Positions 9,530 to 20,200 are shown, counted from the stretch's first letter. The stretch: DNA of 64,000 bases from Acinetobacter sp. Marseille-Q1618 (GCF_902809855.1 NZ_CADDWJ010000001.1:1240001-1304000), one strand, 5' to 3'. Numbers and translations: made by a program. Notes: a model not told the origin generated them from the sequence alone.

Positions 9530-10885
9530 TTATAAACGCATAAAATCATTAAATATTGCCAGAAGCATCATACTTCCAAGCAGTACCATACCAATTTTCA
9601 AGCCAACCAATTGTATTTGTTCAGAAACAGGTTTTCCACGCAAAGCTTCAATAAAATAGTAAACCAAATGTCCACCATCCAACATTGGAATCGGCAATAA
9701 GTTTAAAATACCAAGACTTACGCTCATCAGTGCCATAAATGAAATGAAGGTTTGCCATCCCATTTCAGCACTTTGACCCGCAACTTTGGCAATGGTAATT
9801 GGGCCAGATAAATTATCCAAACCAATTAAACCACGGACCATTTTCACCATCGAATTTAAAATCATGCTAGAAAGCTGTCCTGTTTTTTCAACAGCAACAA
9901 GCAAAGCCTCAGCAGGATTATATTGAATGGTTTGCTTATACTCAGCAGGAATATTGACTTTGCCAGATTGAGCTTGCACACCCAACATACCTGTCACTTT
10001 ACCCATATTGTCACGTTGACCTTGTGGCATCACTTGTAAATGCACCACTTGACCATTACGTAACACATCAATATTTAAAAGTTTTTCAGGTGACTTTTGC
10101 ACCACATCGACCACATCAAACCAATCTTTCATTTTGACTTGATTAATCGCAATGATCTGATCGCCTTGTTTCATACCTTGGCGAATGGCAGCGCCATCTT
10201 CACTCAATTTATCAACTGTTGCAGGAATATGCGGACGATACGGTACAAAGCCTAATACATCAAAAGGAGATTGAGTTTGATCTTTCAAAAAAGCTTGAAT
10301 CGGTAACTCAAAGGTTTTGATTTGACCTGCACGCTCTGCTTGTACTTCGATGTGACCTGTTTCACCAACACGATCAACCAGCGCATAATTCAGCTTTTCC
10401 CAAGTTGAGGTTGGTGTACCATCAATCGCAACAATTTTATCACCTTGCTGCATTTGAACTGTCGCTGCTGGCGTATTTGGTAAAATTTTACCTACACGGG
10501 TATTCAACTGTTCTTGTGCAGGTAAAAATAAAATCCAAAATAAGAAAATAGCAAAGATCAAATTAATCAATGGTCCCGCTGCAACAATCGCGATACGTTT
10601 CCACGGTGACTGGCGATTAAAAGCATAAGGTAAATCTTCTGCACTCACATTGCCTTCACGCTCATCCAACATTTTCACATAACCACCGAGGGGTAATGCT
10701 GAAAGCTGATATTGAATGCCTGATTTTTTAGATGTCCATTTTAACAGTGTTGGACCAAAACCAATTGAGTACACCAAAACCTTAACACCAAGTTTTCGTG
10801 CAACCCAATAGTGTCCAAATTCATGAATAGCAATCAATGGACCTAAGAGGAAAATGGCAGCAACAATGATAAACAGAACATTCAT
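9530..10885 (-). CDS. rseP: Site-2 intramembrane metalloprotease RseP
   Basis: The 451-aa M50 family protease has the zinc motif HEFGH (H21, E22, H25) in the first membrane segment. Two PDZ domains span about 125-300, and the second active-site motif LNLLPIPMLDGGH is near the C-terminus. RseP cuts membrane-embedded substrates such as anti-sigma factors and signal peptide remnants. Its stop lies 41 bases before bamA and it follows dxr by three bases, the common gammaproteobacterial order. Confidence 0.96.
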   Translation of the reverse strand: MNVLFIIVAAIFLLGPLIAIHEFGHYWVARKLGVKVLVYSIGFGPTLLKWTSKKSGIQYQLSALPLGGYVKMLDEREGNVSAEDLPYAFNRQSPWKRIAIVAAGPLINLIFAIFLFWILFLPAQEQLNTRVGKILPNTPAATVQMQQGDKIVAIDGTPTSTWEKLNYALVDRVGETGHIEVQAERAGQIKTFELPIQAFLKDQTQSPFDVLGFVPYRPHIPATVDKLSEDGAAIRQGMKQGDQIIAINQVKMKDWFDVVDVVQKSPEKLLNIDVLRNGQVVHLQVMPQGQRDNMGKVTGMLGVQAQSGKVNIPAEYKQTIQYNPAEALLVAVEKTGQLSSMILNSMVKMVRGLIGLDNLSGPITIAKVAGQSAEMGWQTFISFMALMSVSLGILNLLPIPMLDGGHLVYYFIEALRGKPVSEQIQLVGLKIGMVLLGSMMLLAIFNDFMRL

Positions 10886-10888
10886 AGC

Positions 10889-12085
10889 TTAGCTTTCCAA
10901 TTGTGCAATGTATTCAGTTGCAATGTTTCGAGCAACCAGATCATGATGCAAAATCTTTTCAATGGACTCTGCTGAACTATTTTGAACGTGATTTAGTGTA
11001 TGTTCAACCACCTGCGCAATTTGTAAAAATTGAATTTTTTCATTCAAGAATGCTGCAACAGCAATTTCATTGGCTGCATTTAAAACTGCTGGTGCTAAAC
11101 CGCCTGCTTGCATCGCTTGTCGAGCCAATTTTAAAGCAGGAAAACGCACCAAATCAGGTGGTTGAAAATTTAAATGTGAATGTACAAATAAATCCAAAGG
11201 AGGAACATGTGTCGTAATCCGCTCAGGCCATGCAAGCGCATGAGCAATCGGGGTACACATATCTGGATTACCCATTTGAGCCAAAGTTGAACCATCTACA
11301 TATTGAACCATTGAATGAATGATACTTTGTGGATGAACTACAACTGTAACAAATTGTTCTTGAATTGAAAATAAATGACACGCTTCAATCAACTCTAAGC
11401 CCTTATTCATTAAGGTTGCAGAGTCAACTGAAATTTTTTGTCCCATTGACCAATTCGGATGCTTTACTGCCTGTGCAGCTGTTACATGTTTGAGTTGTTC
11501 TAAACTATGATCAATAAATGGGCCACCTGAAGCGGTCAATAATACTTGTTTCACCCCAAGCTGCGGCTCACCATTTCTTTCGATTTGTAGATAGTTTTGT
11601 GGCAAACATTGGAAAATAGCGTTATGTTCAGAATCAACAGGAAGTAGCAAAGCTTGATGCTGTTTTGCTGCCTGCAACATCAAATCGCCAGACATTACTA
11701 GCGCTTCTTTATTGGCTAAGAGAACACGCTTACCCGCCTTTACAGCCGCTAAAGTAGGCAATAAGCCTACACCACCAATAATTGCCGCCATGACAATATC
11801 GACATCCGCATGTTCAGCAACCTGAATCAGCCCTGCTTCATCCGTGAGAATTTCAATATTTTCAATTTGATGTAATTTAAATAGTTGCTGTAGGGTATCT
11901 ACTTTATTTGAGGGTACAACAACAACTTTAGGTTGATATTGTTTGCAGATCTGCGCCAATTCTTGAATGCGACTGTGTCCAGTTACAGCAAAAATTGAAT
12001 ACTTTTCAGGATGTTCTGCTACAACTTTTAAAGTGCTCTGGCCAATCGACCCTGTAGCACCCAAAATACAAATAGATTGAGACAT
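10889..12085 (-). CDS. dxr: 1-deoxy-D-xylulose 5-phosphate reductoisomerase
   Basis: The 398-aa protein has an N-terminal NADPH-binding GATGSIG (residues 9-15), the LANKEALV motif, the metal and substrate region PVDSEHNAIFQ, and TASGGPF. It converts DXP to 2-C-methyl-D-erythritol 4-phosphate, the committed step of the MEP isoprenoid pathway. This feeds uppS in the same operon. It abuts cdsA with no gap. Confidence 0.97.
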   Translation of the reverse strand: MSQSICILGATGSIGQSTLKVVAEHPEKYSIFAVTGHSRIQELAQICKQYQPKVVVVPSNKVDTLQQLFKLHQIENIEILTDEAGLIQVAEHADVDIVMAAIIGGVGLLPTLAAVKAGKRVLLANKEALVMSGDLMLQAAKQHQALLLPVDSEHNAIFQCLPQNYLQIERNGEPQLGVKQVLLTASGGPFIDHSLEQLKHVTAAQAVKHPNWSMGQKISVDSATLMNKGLELIEACHLFSIQEQFVTVVVHPQSIIHSMVQYVDGSTLAQMGNPDMCTPIAHALAWPERITTHVPPLDLFVHSHLNFQPPDLVRFPALKLARQAMQAGGLAPAVLNAANEIAVAAFLNEKIQFLQIAQVVEHTLNHVQNSSAESIEKILHHDLVARNIATEYIAQLES

Positions 12086-12910
12086 CTATAAATTTACACC
12101 TATCAACTTTAAGACATACATTCCTGCTGCAAAAATTGGAGCGGCAGCCAACAACGAGTCTATTCGGTCTAATACACCACCATGACCTGGTAAAATACGA
12201 CCAGAATCTTTAATACCTGCACGACGCTTGATCATCGATTCAAATAAATCACCAAGCACAGAACTAAATACTGTCACAATAGACAGAATCAAGAACAAAA
12301 TATGTTGTGGAAGCGTTAATGCCAAATAATTGTATTGCACAATGACAATCACAATTGCCACTGTCACAATCCCACCAAGCAAACCTTCAATCGATTTATT
12401 TGGACTAACATCAGGTGCTAACTTGCGCTTACCGAGTTTACGTCCAACAAAGTAAGCACCACTGTCTGCACCCCAAACCAACAAGAACAAATACATCAGC
12501 CACCAAGGTGAACTTTCCCAAACTTTAAAGATGGCAGTCACAGCAGCACTAATCAGTACCAAACCAATTAAATGCAATGTCGCATTATACCAACCATCAT
12601 ATTCAGGATAAGATTTCACCCAAAATAGGCTACACAACCATGTCAAAATGGATGCGCTCCACAACAGCAAAGCAAGATCACTAAAATATAAAGCTAAACC
12701 AGAAATAAAAGCGGTAAATACACCAAAGCCTGCTGCTTTGAGTTTACGCACAGATTCAGTTTCATGAGGCATGAGTTTAAACCACTCATAACCTGCTGCA
12801 CCCGCTGCGATAATCATTAACACTAACATTGGATATTGCGAGGTTGTTGCAAACATACAACTGAGTACCACCGCAACCAAAACCAATGCGGTTATTATCC
12901 GCTCTAACAT
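12086..12910 (-). CDS. cdsA: Phosphatidate cytidylyltransferase CdsA
   Basis: The 274-aa polytopic membrane protein has about eight hydrophobic segments. The C-terminal CTP transferase signature contains SVLGDLFESMIKRRAGIKDSG..LPGHGGVLDRIDS. It makes CDP-diacylglycerol from phosphatidic acid and CTP for phospholipid synthesis. The first base of its frame shares a position with the end of uppS (one-base overlap), indicating a coupled operon. Confidence 0.97.
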   Translation of the reverse strand: MLERIITALVLVAVVLSCMFATTSQYPMLVLMIIAAGAAGYEWFKLMPHETESVRKLKAAGFGVFTAFISGLALYFSDLALLLWSASILTWLCSLFWVKSYPEYDGWYNATLHLIGLVLISAAVTAIFKVWESSPWWLMYLFLLVWGADSGAYFVGRKLGKRKLAPDVSPNKSIEGLLGGIVTVAIVIVIVQYNYLALTLPQHILFLILSIVTVFSSVLGDLFESMIKRRAGIKDSGRILPGHGGVLDRIDSLLAAAPIFAAGMYVLKLIGVNL

Positions 12911-13662
12911 TATAAGTTCTCTATATGCTCTTGTTGAATTTGTTCAGAGGTTTTTCCAAAACGTCGTTCACGACCAGAAAAAACATTAAACGCATATTCT
13001 AATTCTTTGACGGTAAATTCAGGCCATAATGTTTGAGTGAAATACAGCTCAGCATAAGCAGCCTGCCAAAGTAAAAAATTGGATAAACGAAAATCACCAC
13101 CTGTTCGAATCAATAAATCTACAGGTGTTAAATCCCCTAGACTGATCATTTGACCAAACATTTCAGTGTTAATTTGATCCACATCAATTTTTTCATCTTT
13201 TACCAATTGTGCAATTTGCTGTGCAGTATGGGCAATATCCCACATCCCACCATAGCTAACTGCAATGGTTAAAGTCATTTGACTGAACTTAGCAGTCCTT
13301 TGTTCAGCATGCAACATTAATTGTTTCAGTTCAGCCGAAAGCCGACTGCGATCACCAATAAAACGTAAAGAAATTTCGAACTTTTCCATACGCGGAATTT
13401 GCTCATGAATTGTTTCTTCTAACAATTTCATTAACAAGTCCACTTCATATTGGGGGCGATTCCAATTTTCACTTGAAAATGCAAAAACAGTCAGTGCTTG
13501 TACACCGACTTTACGACAATGTTCTACGATTGGATCGAGAACATTTTTACCTTCACGGTGTCCATCACCCTTTTGCAATTGTTTCTTTTTTGCAAAACGA
13601 TTGTTGCCATCCATGATGATGGCAACATGTTTAGGAAGATGGTTGTCTTCAGATGTGGTCAT
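12910..13662 (-). CDS. uppS: Undecaprenyl diphosphate synthase
   Basis: The 250-aa cis-prenyltransferase has the diphosphate-binding motif IIMDGNNRFAKK with catalytic Asp18. It also has FAFSSENWNRP, and RTGGDFRLSNFLLWQAAYAELYF split over its conserved C-terminal region. It condenses isopentenyl units to C55-PP, the lipid carrier for peptidoglycan. The usual GNGRWA reads GNNRFA here, a substitution I believe is common in this genus. Confidence 0.97.
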   Translation of the reverse strand: MTTSEDNHLPKHVAIIMDGNNRFAKKKQLQKGDGHREGKNVLDPIVEHCRKVGVQALTVFAFSSENWNRPQYEVDLLMKLLEETIHEQIPRMEKFEISLRFIGDRSRLSAELKQLMLHAEQRTAKFSQMTLTIAVSYGGMWDIAHTAQQIAQLVKDEKIDVDQINTEMFGQMISLGDLTPVDLLIRTGGDFRLSNFLLWQAAYAELYFTQTLWPEFTVKELEYAFNVFSGRERRFGKTSEQIQQEHIENL

Positions 13663-13670
13663 TATCAGTC

Positions 13671-14225
13671 TTAGACCTTCATCAATTCAGCTTCTTTGGC
13701 AGCCAAACGCTTGTCTACTTCAGCAACATACTTGTCTGTGATTTTTTGGATTTCGTCATTAGCACGACGTTCATCATCTTCAGAAATTTCTTTTTCTTTC
13801 AATAATGCTTTGATATCGCCCAAAACATCGCGACGAATGTTACGGATCGCAACTTTGGCATTCTCAGCTTCGTTACGTGCAACTTTTTGCATGTCACGAC
13901 GCGTTTCTTCAGTCAACGCTGCCATCGGCACACGAATTGAATCTGCAGTGACTGGGTTTAAACCCAAGTCAGATTCACGAATTGCTTTATCAATTGCATT
14001 TACCATTGAACGTTCAAACGGTTGCACCAATAAAGTACGAGAGTCTTCCACACCAATGTTTGCCACTTGGTTTAATGGCACATCAGAACCATAGTAAGGA
14101 ACCATTACACCATTGAGGATGGATGGATGCGCACGACCCGTACGAACCTTTGCAAAACCGTGGTCTAACGAGTCAAGTGACTTGTTCATACGGTCTTCAG
14201 CATCTTTTTTAAGATCGTTAATCAT
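13671..14225 (-). CDS. frr: Ribosome recycling factor
   Basis: The 184-aa protein matches the usual RRF length and ends. It starts [16 protein letters not shown], has the conserved [12 protein letters not shown] and [18 protein letters not shown] regions, and ends in a long basic helix. RRF with EF-G splits post-termination ribosomes. It follows pyrH by 77 bases and precedes uppS by eight, as in E. coli. Confidence 0.98.
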   Translation of the reverse strand: MINDLKKDAEDRMNKSLDSLDHGFAKVRTGRAHPSILNGVMVPYYGSDVPLNQVANIGVEDSRTLLVQPFERSMVNAIDKAIRESDLGLNPVTADSIRVPMAALTEETRRDMQKVARNEAENAKVAIRNIRRDVLGDIKALLKEKEISEDDERRANDEIQKITDKYVAEVDKRLAAKEAELMKV

Positions 14226-14302
14226 ATGATCTTCCTTACTTATTTATCTAAATTGTATAACTAAAATTGCAGTAGTATAAAGAGCTTTATGGCTCACGCA
14301 CA

Positions 14303-15031
14303 TTAGTTTGTAACGTGAGTTCCTTCTTTTTCACCCATCACAACTGAAAGCAATGAACCTGCTTTGTTCATATCAAATACTTGCAATGGCACATTGTGGT
14401 CACGGCATAAGCAAATCGCTGTTAAATCCATCACACCCAACTTTTCGTCCAACACTTGATCGAAAGTCAGTGCTTCATATTTTACCGCATCTTCATATTT
14501 ACTTGGGTCTTTATTATATACGCCATCCACTTTGGTGGCTTTTAAAATCAAATCTGCTTCAATTTCAATACCACGTAAACATGCTGCTGTATCTGTCGTA
14601 AAGAATGGATTACCTGTACCCGCAACGAATACGCACACCTCACCTTGAGTTAAATGACGAATCGCATCACGGCTTGAATAAGCTTCTACCACCGCACCGA
14701 TTGGCAATGCTGACATTAAACGGGTTTTAATGTTACGGCGCACCAACGCATCACGCAGTGCCAAACCATTCATCACTGTTGCTAACATCCCCATTTGGTC
14801 ACCTGTTACACGACCTACTAAGCCGTCTTTTTGTAACTGGCTACCACGATATAAGTTACCACCACCAACTACGATACCCACTTGCACACCTAGTCCAACT
14901 AAATGCGCAATTGACAATGACATTTGGTCTAATACTTGCGCATCAATTCCCATGTCTTTATTGCCAGCAAGTGCTTCACCTGATAATTTCAACAAAATAC
15001 GTTCAAAACGTGGTTTTTTTGAATCTAACAT
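14303..15031 (-). CDS. pyrH: UMP kinase
   Basis: The 242-aa amino acid kinase fold protein has [10 protein letters not shown] near the N-terminus, the glycine-rich [29 protein letters not shown], and [14 protein letters not shown]. It phosphorylates UMP to UDP for pyrimidine nucleotide supply and is usually allosterically controlled. It is the first gene of the long minus-strand operon ending at lpxA. Confidence 0.98.
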   Translation of the reverse strand: MLDSKKPRFERILLKLSGEALAGNKDMGIDAQVLDQMSLSIAHLVGLGVQVGIVVGGGNLYRGSQLQKDGLVGRVTGDQMGMLATVMNGLALRDALVRRNIKTRLMSALPIGAVVEAYSSRDAIRHLTQGEVCVFVAGTGNPFFTTDTAACLRGIEIEADLILKATKVDGVYNKDPSKYEDAVKYEALTFDQVLDEKLGVMDLTAICLCRDHNVPLQVFDMNKAGSLLSVVMGEKEGTHVTN

Positions 15032-15079
15032 CGTAAAAACTCCAATTTCTATACTTAATATTTTTTAAATTTCAAATTT

Positions 15080-16423
15080 TTAAGCAGACTGAATGCGAAT
15101 CAACTTAGCAAATAAATCATATTCATCTGCATCAGTAATTTCGACTTCAAGTAAGTCACCTGCTTTGATCAAAGATTTGTCAATATCTTCAACAAAAACA
15201 TTGCCATCAATCTCTGGTGCATCTGCATAAGAACGTGCCACAGCAACTGGGAACTCTTCTTCCAAACCATCCACCAACACGGTCATGGTTTGACCGATAC
15301 GCTTTTGCAACTTAGCCGCAGAAATCGCTTGCTGAACTTCCATAAAGCGTTCATAACGCTCTTGTTTAATTTCTTCAGGTACGTGATCTGGCAAATCATT
15401 GGCAGTTGCACCTTCAACAGGTGAATAGGTAAAGCAACCTACACGGTCAAGCTGAGCTTCTTGCAACCAATCCAATAGCATTTGGAAATCTTCTTCGGTT
15501 TCTCCAGGGAAACCAACCACGAAAGTTGAACGAATCACCAAGTCAGGGCATTTTTCACGCCATAACTTTAGACGTTCTAATGTATTTTCACTGTGGGCTG
15601 GTCGCTTCATCAATTTTAAGATGCGTGGACTGGCATGCTGAAAAGGAATATCTAAATATGGCAAGATTTTACCTTGTGCCATTAGGTCAATGACTGCATC
15701 TACATGAGGATATGGATAGACATAATGTAAACGCACCCAAATTCCGAGCTGACCCAATGCTTCACACATGTCATAGAATTTGGTTTTTACTGGCTGACCA
15801 TTCCAAAAGTCGAGTTTGTACTTAGTGTCTACACCATAAGCTGAGGTATCTTGGGAAATTACCAAGACTTCTTTTACACCTGCTTTTTTTAGTGCTTGCG
15901 CTTCATTTAACACCGAACCCACAGGACGTGATACTAAGTCACCTCGCATACTTGGAATAATACAGAACGTGCAACGATGATTACAGCCTTCTGATATTTT
16001 CAAGTAAGCATAATGTTTCGGTGTTAAGCGAATGCCTTGCTCTGGAACAAGGTCAATAAATGGATTGTGTTTCGGTGGTTCAGGAACATACTCATGTACA
16101 GCTTCCATCACTTCTTGATAAGCTGCTGCACCTGTTACTTTTAAAACATTCGGATGCATTTGGCGAATTTTGTCTTCGTCTTTGCCCAAACAGCCAGTGA
16201 CAATCACTCGACCATTGGCATTCATTGCCTCACCGATGGCATCTAATGATTCTTGTACTGCAGATTCAATAAAACCACAGGTATTTACAACAACCAAATC
16301 GGCACCATCATAATCTGATGCCACATCATAACCCTCAGTCTTCAACTGAGTTAAAATTCGTTCAGAATCTACCAATGCCTTAGGACAACCTAAAGAAACG
16401 AAACCGACTTTGGGGGACTTCAT
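15080..16423 (-). CDS. rimO: Ribosomal protein S12 methylthiotransferase RimO
   Basis: The 447-aa enzyme has an N-terminal UPF0004 domain with three cluster Cys (SLGCPKA, NTCGF, TGCLGK). A radical SAM core has CNHRCTFC, and a C-terminal TRAM domain follows. It adds a methylthio group to a conserved Asp of ribosomal protein S12. An in-frame extension to 16519 exists, but [15 protein letters not shown] at 16423 gives the family N-terminus, so that start is chosen. It is separated from pyrH by 48 bases. Confidence 0.96.
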   Translation of the reverse strand: MKSPKVGFVSLGCPKALVDSERILTQLKTEGYDVASDYDGADLVVVNTCGFIESAVQESLDAIGEAMNANGRVIVTGCLGKDEDKIRQMHPNVLKVTGAAAYQEVMEAVHEYVPEPPKHNPFIDLVPEQGIRLTPKHYAYLKISEGCNHRCTFCIIPSMRGDLVSRPVGSVLNEAQALKKAGVKEVLVISQDTSAYGVDTKYKLDFWNGQPVKTKFYDMCEALGQLGIWVRLHYVYPYPHVDAVIDLMAQGKILPYLDIPFQHASPRILKLMKRPAHSENTLERLKLWREKCPDLVIRSTFVVGFPGETEEDFQMLLDWLQEAQLDRVGCFTYSPVEGATANDLPDHVPEEIKQERYERFMEVQQAISAAKLQKRIGQTMTVLVDGLEEEFPVAVARSYADAPEIDGNVFVEDIDKSLIKAGDLLEVEITDADEYDLFAKLIRIQSA

Positions 16424-16786
16424 GAATCTGCGCTCCACTAGAATGCGCGTATTGTATGTCTTTTCTCGCGATAAAAATAGTTGAAATAGCCACTCTTTGC
16501 ATAATGCACCAAAATACAACCATAAAAAATTATAAATAATGCAAATGCACCATTTTAGAACATTTTAATTTTCCAGTATGATAAAACTGATGGTGTAATT
16601 CTGAATAAAGGGCAGTTTGTGCGCACATTTAATTAATCGTTCTAATTTTCTGCACAAATATGAAAAGTTGGCTTAGTTATTGCTTTATATCGGGTCGATT
16701 TAACAACAATGAATTGTCATTTTAGAGAATTCAATACCTCAGGTTCAGATGCCATTGCGCCATTTTAAGACAGGAATATTCAGCTA
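16424..16786. other. Divergent intergenic region between rimO and ntrB
   Basis: This 363-base gap separates minus-strand rimO from plus-strand ntrB. It holds the candidate sigma-54 promoter, two NtrC-like half-sites, and a short inverted sequence TGTGCGCACA at 16618-16627. No gene is apparent; glnA, which often precedes ntrBC, is absent. Confidence 0.5.
16668..16685 (+). promoter_or_regulatory. Candidate sigma-54 promoter for ntrBC
   Basis: TTGGC...TTGCT has the invariant GG (16670-16671) and GC (16682-16683) exactly ten bases apart, as in -24/-12 promoters, about 100 bases before ntrB. Upstream, TGCACCAAAAT near 16506 and TGCACCATTTT near 16546 resemble NtrC half-sites. Together they suggest nitrogen-dependent autoregulation, but no full NtrC palindrome is seen. 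Confidence 0.45.
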
Positions 16787-17896
16787 ATGGATCAACACCC
16801 AAGCATTGATTATCGTTTATTGGTGGATAATTTAACCACTGCCATACTTTTGGTCGACTGTAACTTAAATATTTTTTATTTGAATTCATCTTGCGAAGCA
16901 TTGTTTGATATTAGCCTATTACGTGCTAAAGGTCAGCCTGTCATCAATATTCTACATGCACCAAATGATGATTTTAACACGCTTGAAGCTTTACAAAATT
17001 CAATTCAAACAGGTCAAGCCTATACTCGCCGTGAAGCGATTATCAATGTCAATTTTAAAGACATGCATGTGGACTACTCTGTTTCACAACTCAACACAGG
17101 AAAACCCTATCACCCTTTACTTCTAATTGAATTAAATCCGATTGATCGGATGTTGAAAATTTCCAAAGAAGAAAATCTTATTCAACAACATCAAATCACA
17201 CGCCAATTGGTGCGTGGTGTGGCGCATGAAATTAAAAATCCTTTAGGTGGTATTCGTGGTGCCACCCAACTGCTGGCACGCAGTTTAAAAGACCCTGAAT
17301 ATAATGAATTTACCGACATTATCATTAGTGAAGTCGATCGTTTAAGAAATCTTGCCGATACCATGCTTGGTTCACGCCAACTACCAAGTTATGAGCCTGT
17401 GAATATCCATGAACCTTTAGAGCGTGTTCGTGCTCTAATCATTAACCAAACCAAAAAGAAAATTAAAATCACCCGAGACTACGATCTGTCGCTACCCGAT
17501 GTCTATGCAGATCGAGATCAATTGATTCAAGTCATGTTGAATATCAGTGTCAATGCGGTGCAAGCCATGACCGAAAATAAAGAATTTTTTGTTGATCATC
17601 AACCTGCTCTCATTTTACGCACACGCATTCAACGTCTTGTCACGATCAATGGTGTACTCAATAAATCAGCGATACGAATAGATATTGAGGACAATGGTCC
17701 GGGGATTCCGCAAGAATTATTAGAGTCTATTTTTTATCCATTAGTCACAGGACGTGCTAAAGGCACAGGTCTTGGCTTAAGCATCGCACAAAATATTATG
17801 CATCAACACAATGGAATGATTGAATGTCAATCCGTTCCGGGCAAAACCGTATTTAGCTTATATTTACCTTGGGAGTCTAACCATGTCACAAAATAA
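16787..17896 (+). CDS. glnL: Nitrogen regulation sensor kinase NtrB (GlnL)
   Basis: The 369-aa protein has an N-terminal PAS-like domain (about 10-115), a HisKA domain with the phosphoacceptor RGVAHEIKNPLGG (His147), and an HATPase_c domain with DNGPGIP and GTGLGLSIAQNI. NtrB phosphorylates or dephosphorylates NtrC in response to PII and nitrogen status. It has no membrane segments, as expected. Its last 14 bases overlap ntrC, giving tight co-expression. Confidence 0.95.
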   Translation: MDQHPSIDYRLLVDNLTTAILLVDCNLNIFYLNSSCEALFDISLLRAKGQPVINILHAPNDDFNTLEALQNSIQTGQAYTRREAIINVNFKDMHVDYSVSQLNTGKPYHPLLLIELNPIDRMLKISKEENLIQQHQITRQLVRGVAHEIKNPLGGIRGATQLLARSLKDPEYNEFTDIIISEVDRLRNLADTMLGSRQLPSYEPVNIHEPLERVRALIINQTKKKIKITRDYDLSLPDVYADRDQLIQVMLNISVNAVQAMTENKEFFVDHQPALILRTRIQRLVTINGVLNKSAIRIDIEDNGPGIPQELLESIFYPLVTGRAKGTGLGLSIAQNIMHQHNGMIECQSVPGKTVFSLYLPWESNHVTK

Positions 17897-19370
17897 AATA
17901 TGGGTCATCGATGATGATCGTGCAATGCGTTGGGTTTTGGAAAAGACTTTCAAAGAGGAAGGTTTGGATGTCACCAGTTTTGAAGATGCACAATCTGCAT
18001 TAGATCAACTGAATACAGATACGCCAGATGTGATTCTGACGGATATTCGCATGCCCGGCATTGATGGTTTAACATTCTTAGGCAAAGTAAAAGGCAGCTT
18101 TCCCGACTTGCCTGTCATCATCATGACAGCACATTCAGACCTCGAATCTGCGGTTTCAAGTTATCAAACCGGCGCATTTGAATATTTACCAAAACCTTTT
18201 GATATTGATGAAGCGTTGGCATTGGTGAATCGTGCAATTTTGCATATTAACAAGCTACAACAACAAGAATCTGCCAAAGCAGCACCGATTCAATCTACTG
18301 AAATCATCGGTGAATCGCCTGCGATGCAAGAGGTATTCCGTGCAATTGGGCGCCTATCACAATCTCATATTACTGTTCTGATTAATGGTGAATCTGGGAC
18401 AGGTAAAGAACTGGTTGCTCACGCACTGCATCGCCATTCACCTCGCAGTAGCAAACCTTTTATTGCCTTAAATATGGCAGCCATTCCCAAAGACTTGATC
18501 GAAACCGAGCTATTCGGTCATGAAAAAGGTGCTTTTACTGGTGCAAATACCCAACGTCAAGGTCGCTTTGAACAAGCCAATGGCGGGACATTATTTTTAG
18601 ATGAAATTGGCGATATGCCATTTGAAACCCAAACACGTTTGTTGCGTGTTTTAGCAGATGGTGAGTTTTATCGTGTTGGTGGGCATATTCCTGTGCGTGT
18701 CGATGTGCGTATTGTGGCAGCTACCCATCAGGATTTGGAAAAACTTGTCCATGATGGTCGTTTCCGTGAGGATTTATATCATCGCTTAAATGTGATTCGT
18801 ATTCATATTCCAAAACTGGCACATCGCTCTGAAGATATTCCAATGCTTGCGCAGCATTTTTTAGCCAGCGCAGGCAAAGAGCTTGGTGTTAGCCCGAAAA
18901 TCTTACGTCAAGAAACCCAAGACTACATCAAACAACTGCCTTGGCCGGGCAATGTGCGTCAACTTGAAAATACTTGCCGTTGGCTCACTGTGATGATCAC
19001 AGGGCGTGAGGTTTATCCTGAGGACTTACCTTCTGAGTTGAAGCAAATTCCACTCAATAAAGCTGACGAGCAAAATAAAGCCCAAGGTGCTATTGATCGT
19101 ATTGCTGTACATCATTGGGATGAGCTACTTGGACAATGGGCAATTCAAAAGCTAAAAAATGGCGAAATGAAACTGCTTGATATTGCAACACCGATGTTTG
19201 AGCGCACATTGATTAATGCTGCACTGCAACAAACTCGTGGCCGTAAGCGTCATGCTGCTGAATTACTCGGTTGGGGACGTAATACCTTAACCCGCAAACT
19301 CAAAGAGTTAGGTATGGACTCTGCTGACGATGATGAAGAAGATGAAAGTAGTAAAGCAGTGAATGAATAA
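17883..19370 (+). CDS. glnG: Nitrogen regulation response regulator NtrC
   Basis: The 495-aa protein has a receiver domain with phosphoacceptor Asp54 (ILTDIRMPG). An AAA+ sigma-54 activation domain carries GESGTGKE and GAFTGA, and a C-terminal Fis-type helix-turn-helix ends the protein (ALQQTRGRKRHAAELLGWGRNT in parts). It activates sigma-54 promoters of nitrogen assimilation genes. The frame is open from 17820, but MSQNKIWVIDDD at 17883 is the normal family start. The acidic tail DDDEEDESS is a local variation. Confidence 0.96.
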   Translation: MSQNKIWVIDDDRAMRWVLEKTFKEEGLDVTSFEDAQSALDQLNTDTPDVILTDIRMPGIDGLTFLGKVKGSFPDLPVIIMTAHSDLESAVSSYQTGAFEYLPKPFDIDEALALVNRAILHINKLQQQESAKAAPIQSTEIIGESPAMQEVFRAIGRLSQSHITVLINGESGTGKELVAHALHRHSPRSSKPFIALNMAAIPKDLIETELFGHEKGAFTGANTQRQGRFEQANGGTLFLDEIGDMPFETQTRLLRVLADGEFYRVGGHIPVRVDVRIVAATHQDLEKLVHDGRFREDLYHRLNVIRIHIPKLAHRSEDIPMLAQHFLASAGKELGVSPKILRQETQDYIKQLPWPGNVRQLENTCRWLTVMITGREVYPEDLPSELKQIPLNKADEQNKAQGAIDRIAVHHWDELLGQWAIQKLKNGEMKLLDIATPMFERTLINAALQQTRGRKRHAAELLGWGRNTLTRKLKELGMDSADDDEEDESSKAVNE

Positions 19371-19399
19371 CTACAGCCTTGTTCATACAACAATTCTGC

Positions 19400-19432
19400 A
19401 ACAACCTACACTTATGTGTAGGTTGTTTTTTG
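19400..19432 (+). terminator. Rho-independent terminator after ntrC
   Basis: AACAACCTACAC / GTGTAGGTTGTT pair over 12 bases around TTAT and are followed by a T run, 29 bases past the ntrC stop. Confidence 0.9.
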
Positions 19433-19489
19433 ATAGTTTTTTAATAACAATATCGTCTTAAACATTCAAAACATAAATTTAGGACAACA

Positions 19490-20200
19490 ATGAAAAAAGA
19501 TATATTACTGGTGAGTTTTCTTTCTTTGATTTGCACAGCATGTTCAAACAACAATCAAGTCAAAAATGATGCCCAAAAACCAGAAAACACAACATCCGCT
19601 GCAAAAGAAAATAAAGTGGCAAATTCAGATGATTGCTTTAAGTTGGATATCAATAAAAAATATACACTTAATGATTCAGATCAAACTAATGTACAAATAT
19701 TACCTGTCACATTTAACAACCAAAAAGCAATTGCTGTAGTTCGACAAGTTGAAGGCGTACGCCATGACCAGATTTATGACCTCACAGGACGCACTGAATT
19801 AGGAAGTTTAGATTATGGTATCGCTGCTTTAGGAACAGATCCAAATTCTGTGATTATCAGCACAACCAATCAAGACCCACTTCCACAATATCCATCGAAT
19901 CTAAAACCTAATCAAAAATTCAAACTCACTTATAACATTATTACTGATTCAGCCGTGAGTGGTGAAAAATCAGAAAGCTCAAATACCGTTGAGACTGAAT
20001 TTAAAGGCTTTGAAAATCTTAACTTTTTGGATAATGAAAATAAACCTTTAGCACTTAAAAATACTTGCCATCTTTTTACCAAAGTTGAAGATGGCACGCT
20101 CGATGAATGGTTTGCTGAAGGCTATGGCAGAGTAAAATTCATCAGAAAAATGGAAAATGGTGATATTTTCATGAGTGAAGCAATTGGCACTGAGCAATAA
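19490..20200 (+). CDS. Putative lipoprotein of unknown function
   Basis: This 236-aa protein has a signal peptide with a lipobox-like end (SLICTAC, lipidated Cys at about residue 18) and a polar linker (SNNNQVKNDAQKPEN). The remainder is soluble with no motif I recognise. The -3 residue is Cys rather than Leu, so lipidation is likely but not ideal. It stands alone between the ntrC terminator and the convergent aceI. No function is proposed. Confidence 0.75.
   Translation: MKKDILLVSFLSLICTACSNNNQVKNDAQKPENTTSAAKENKVANSDDCFKLDINKKYTLNDSDQTNVQILPVTFNNQKAIAVVRQVEGVRHDQIYDLTGRTELGSLDYGIAALGTDPNSVIISTTNQDPLPQYPSNLKPNQKFKLTYNIITDSAVSGEKSESSNTVETEFKGFENLNFLDNENKPLALKNTCHLFTKVEDGTLDEWFAEGYGRVKFIRKMENGDIFMSEAIGTEQ

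Noticed and set aside
16424-16519. N-terminal extension of RimO to 16519
   Set aside because: The extension is not seen in the family; the methionine at 16423 begins the conserved domain.
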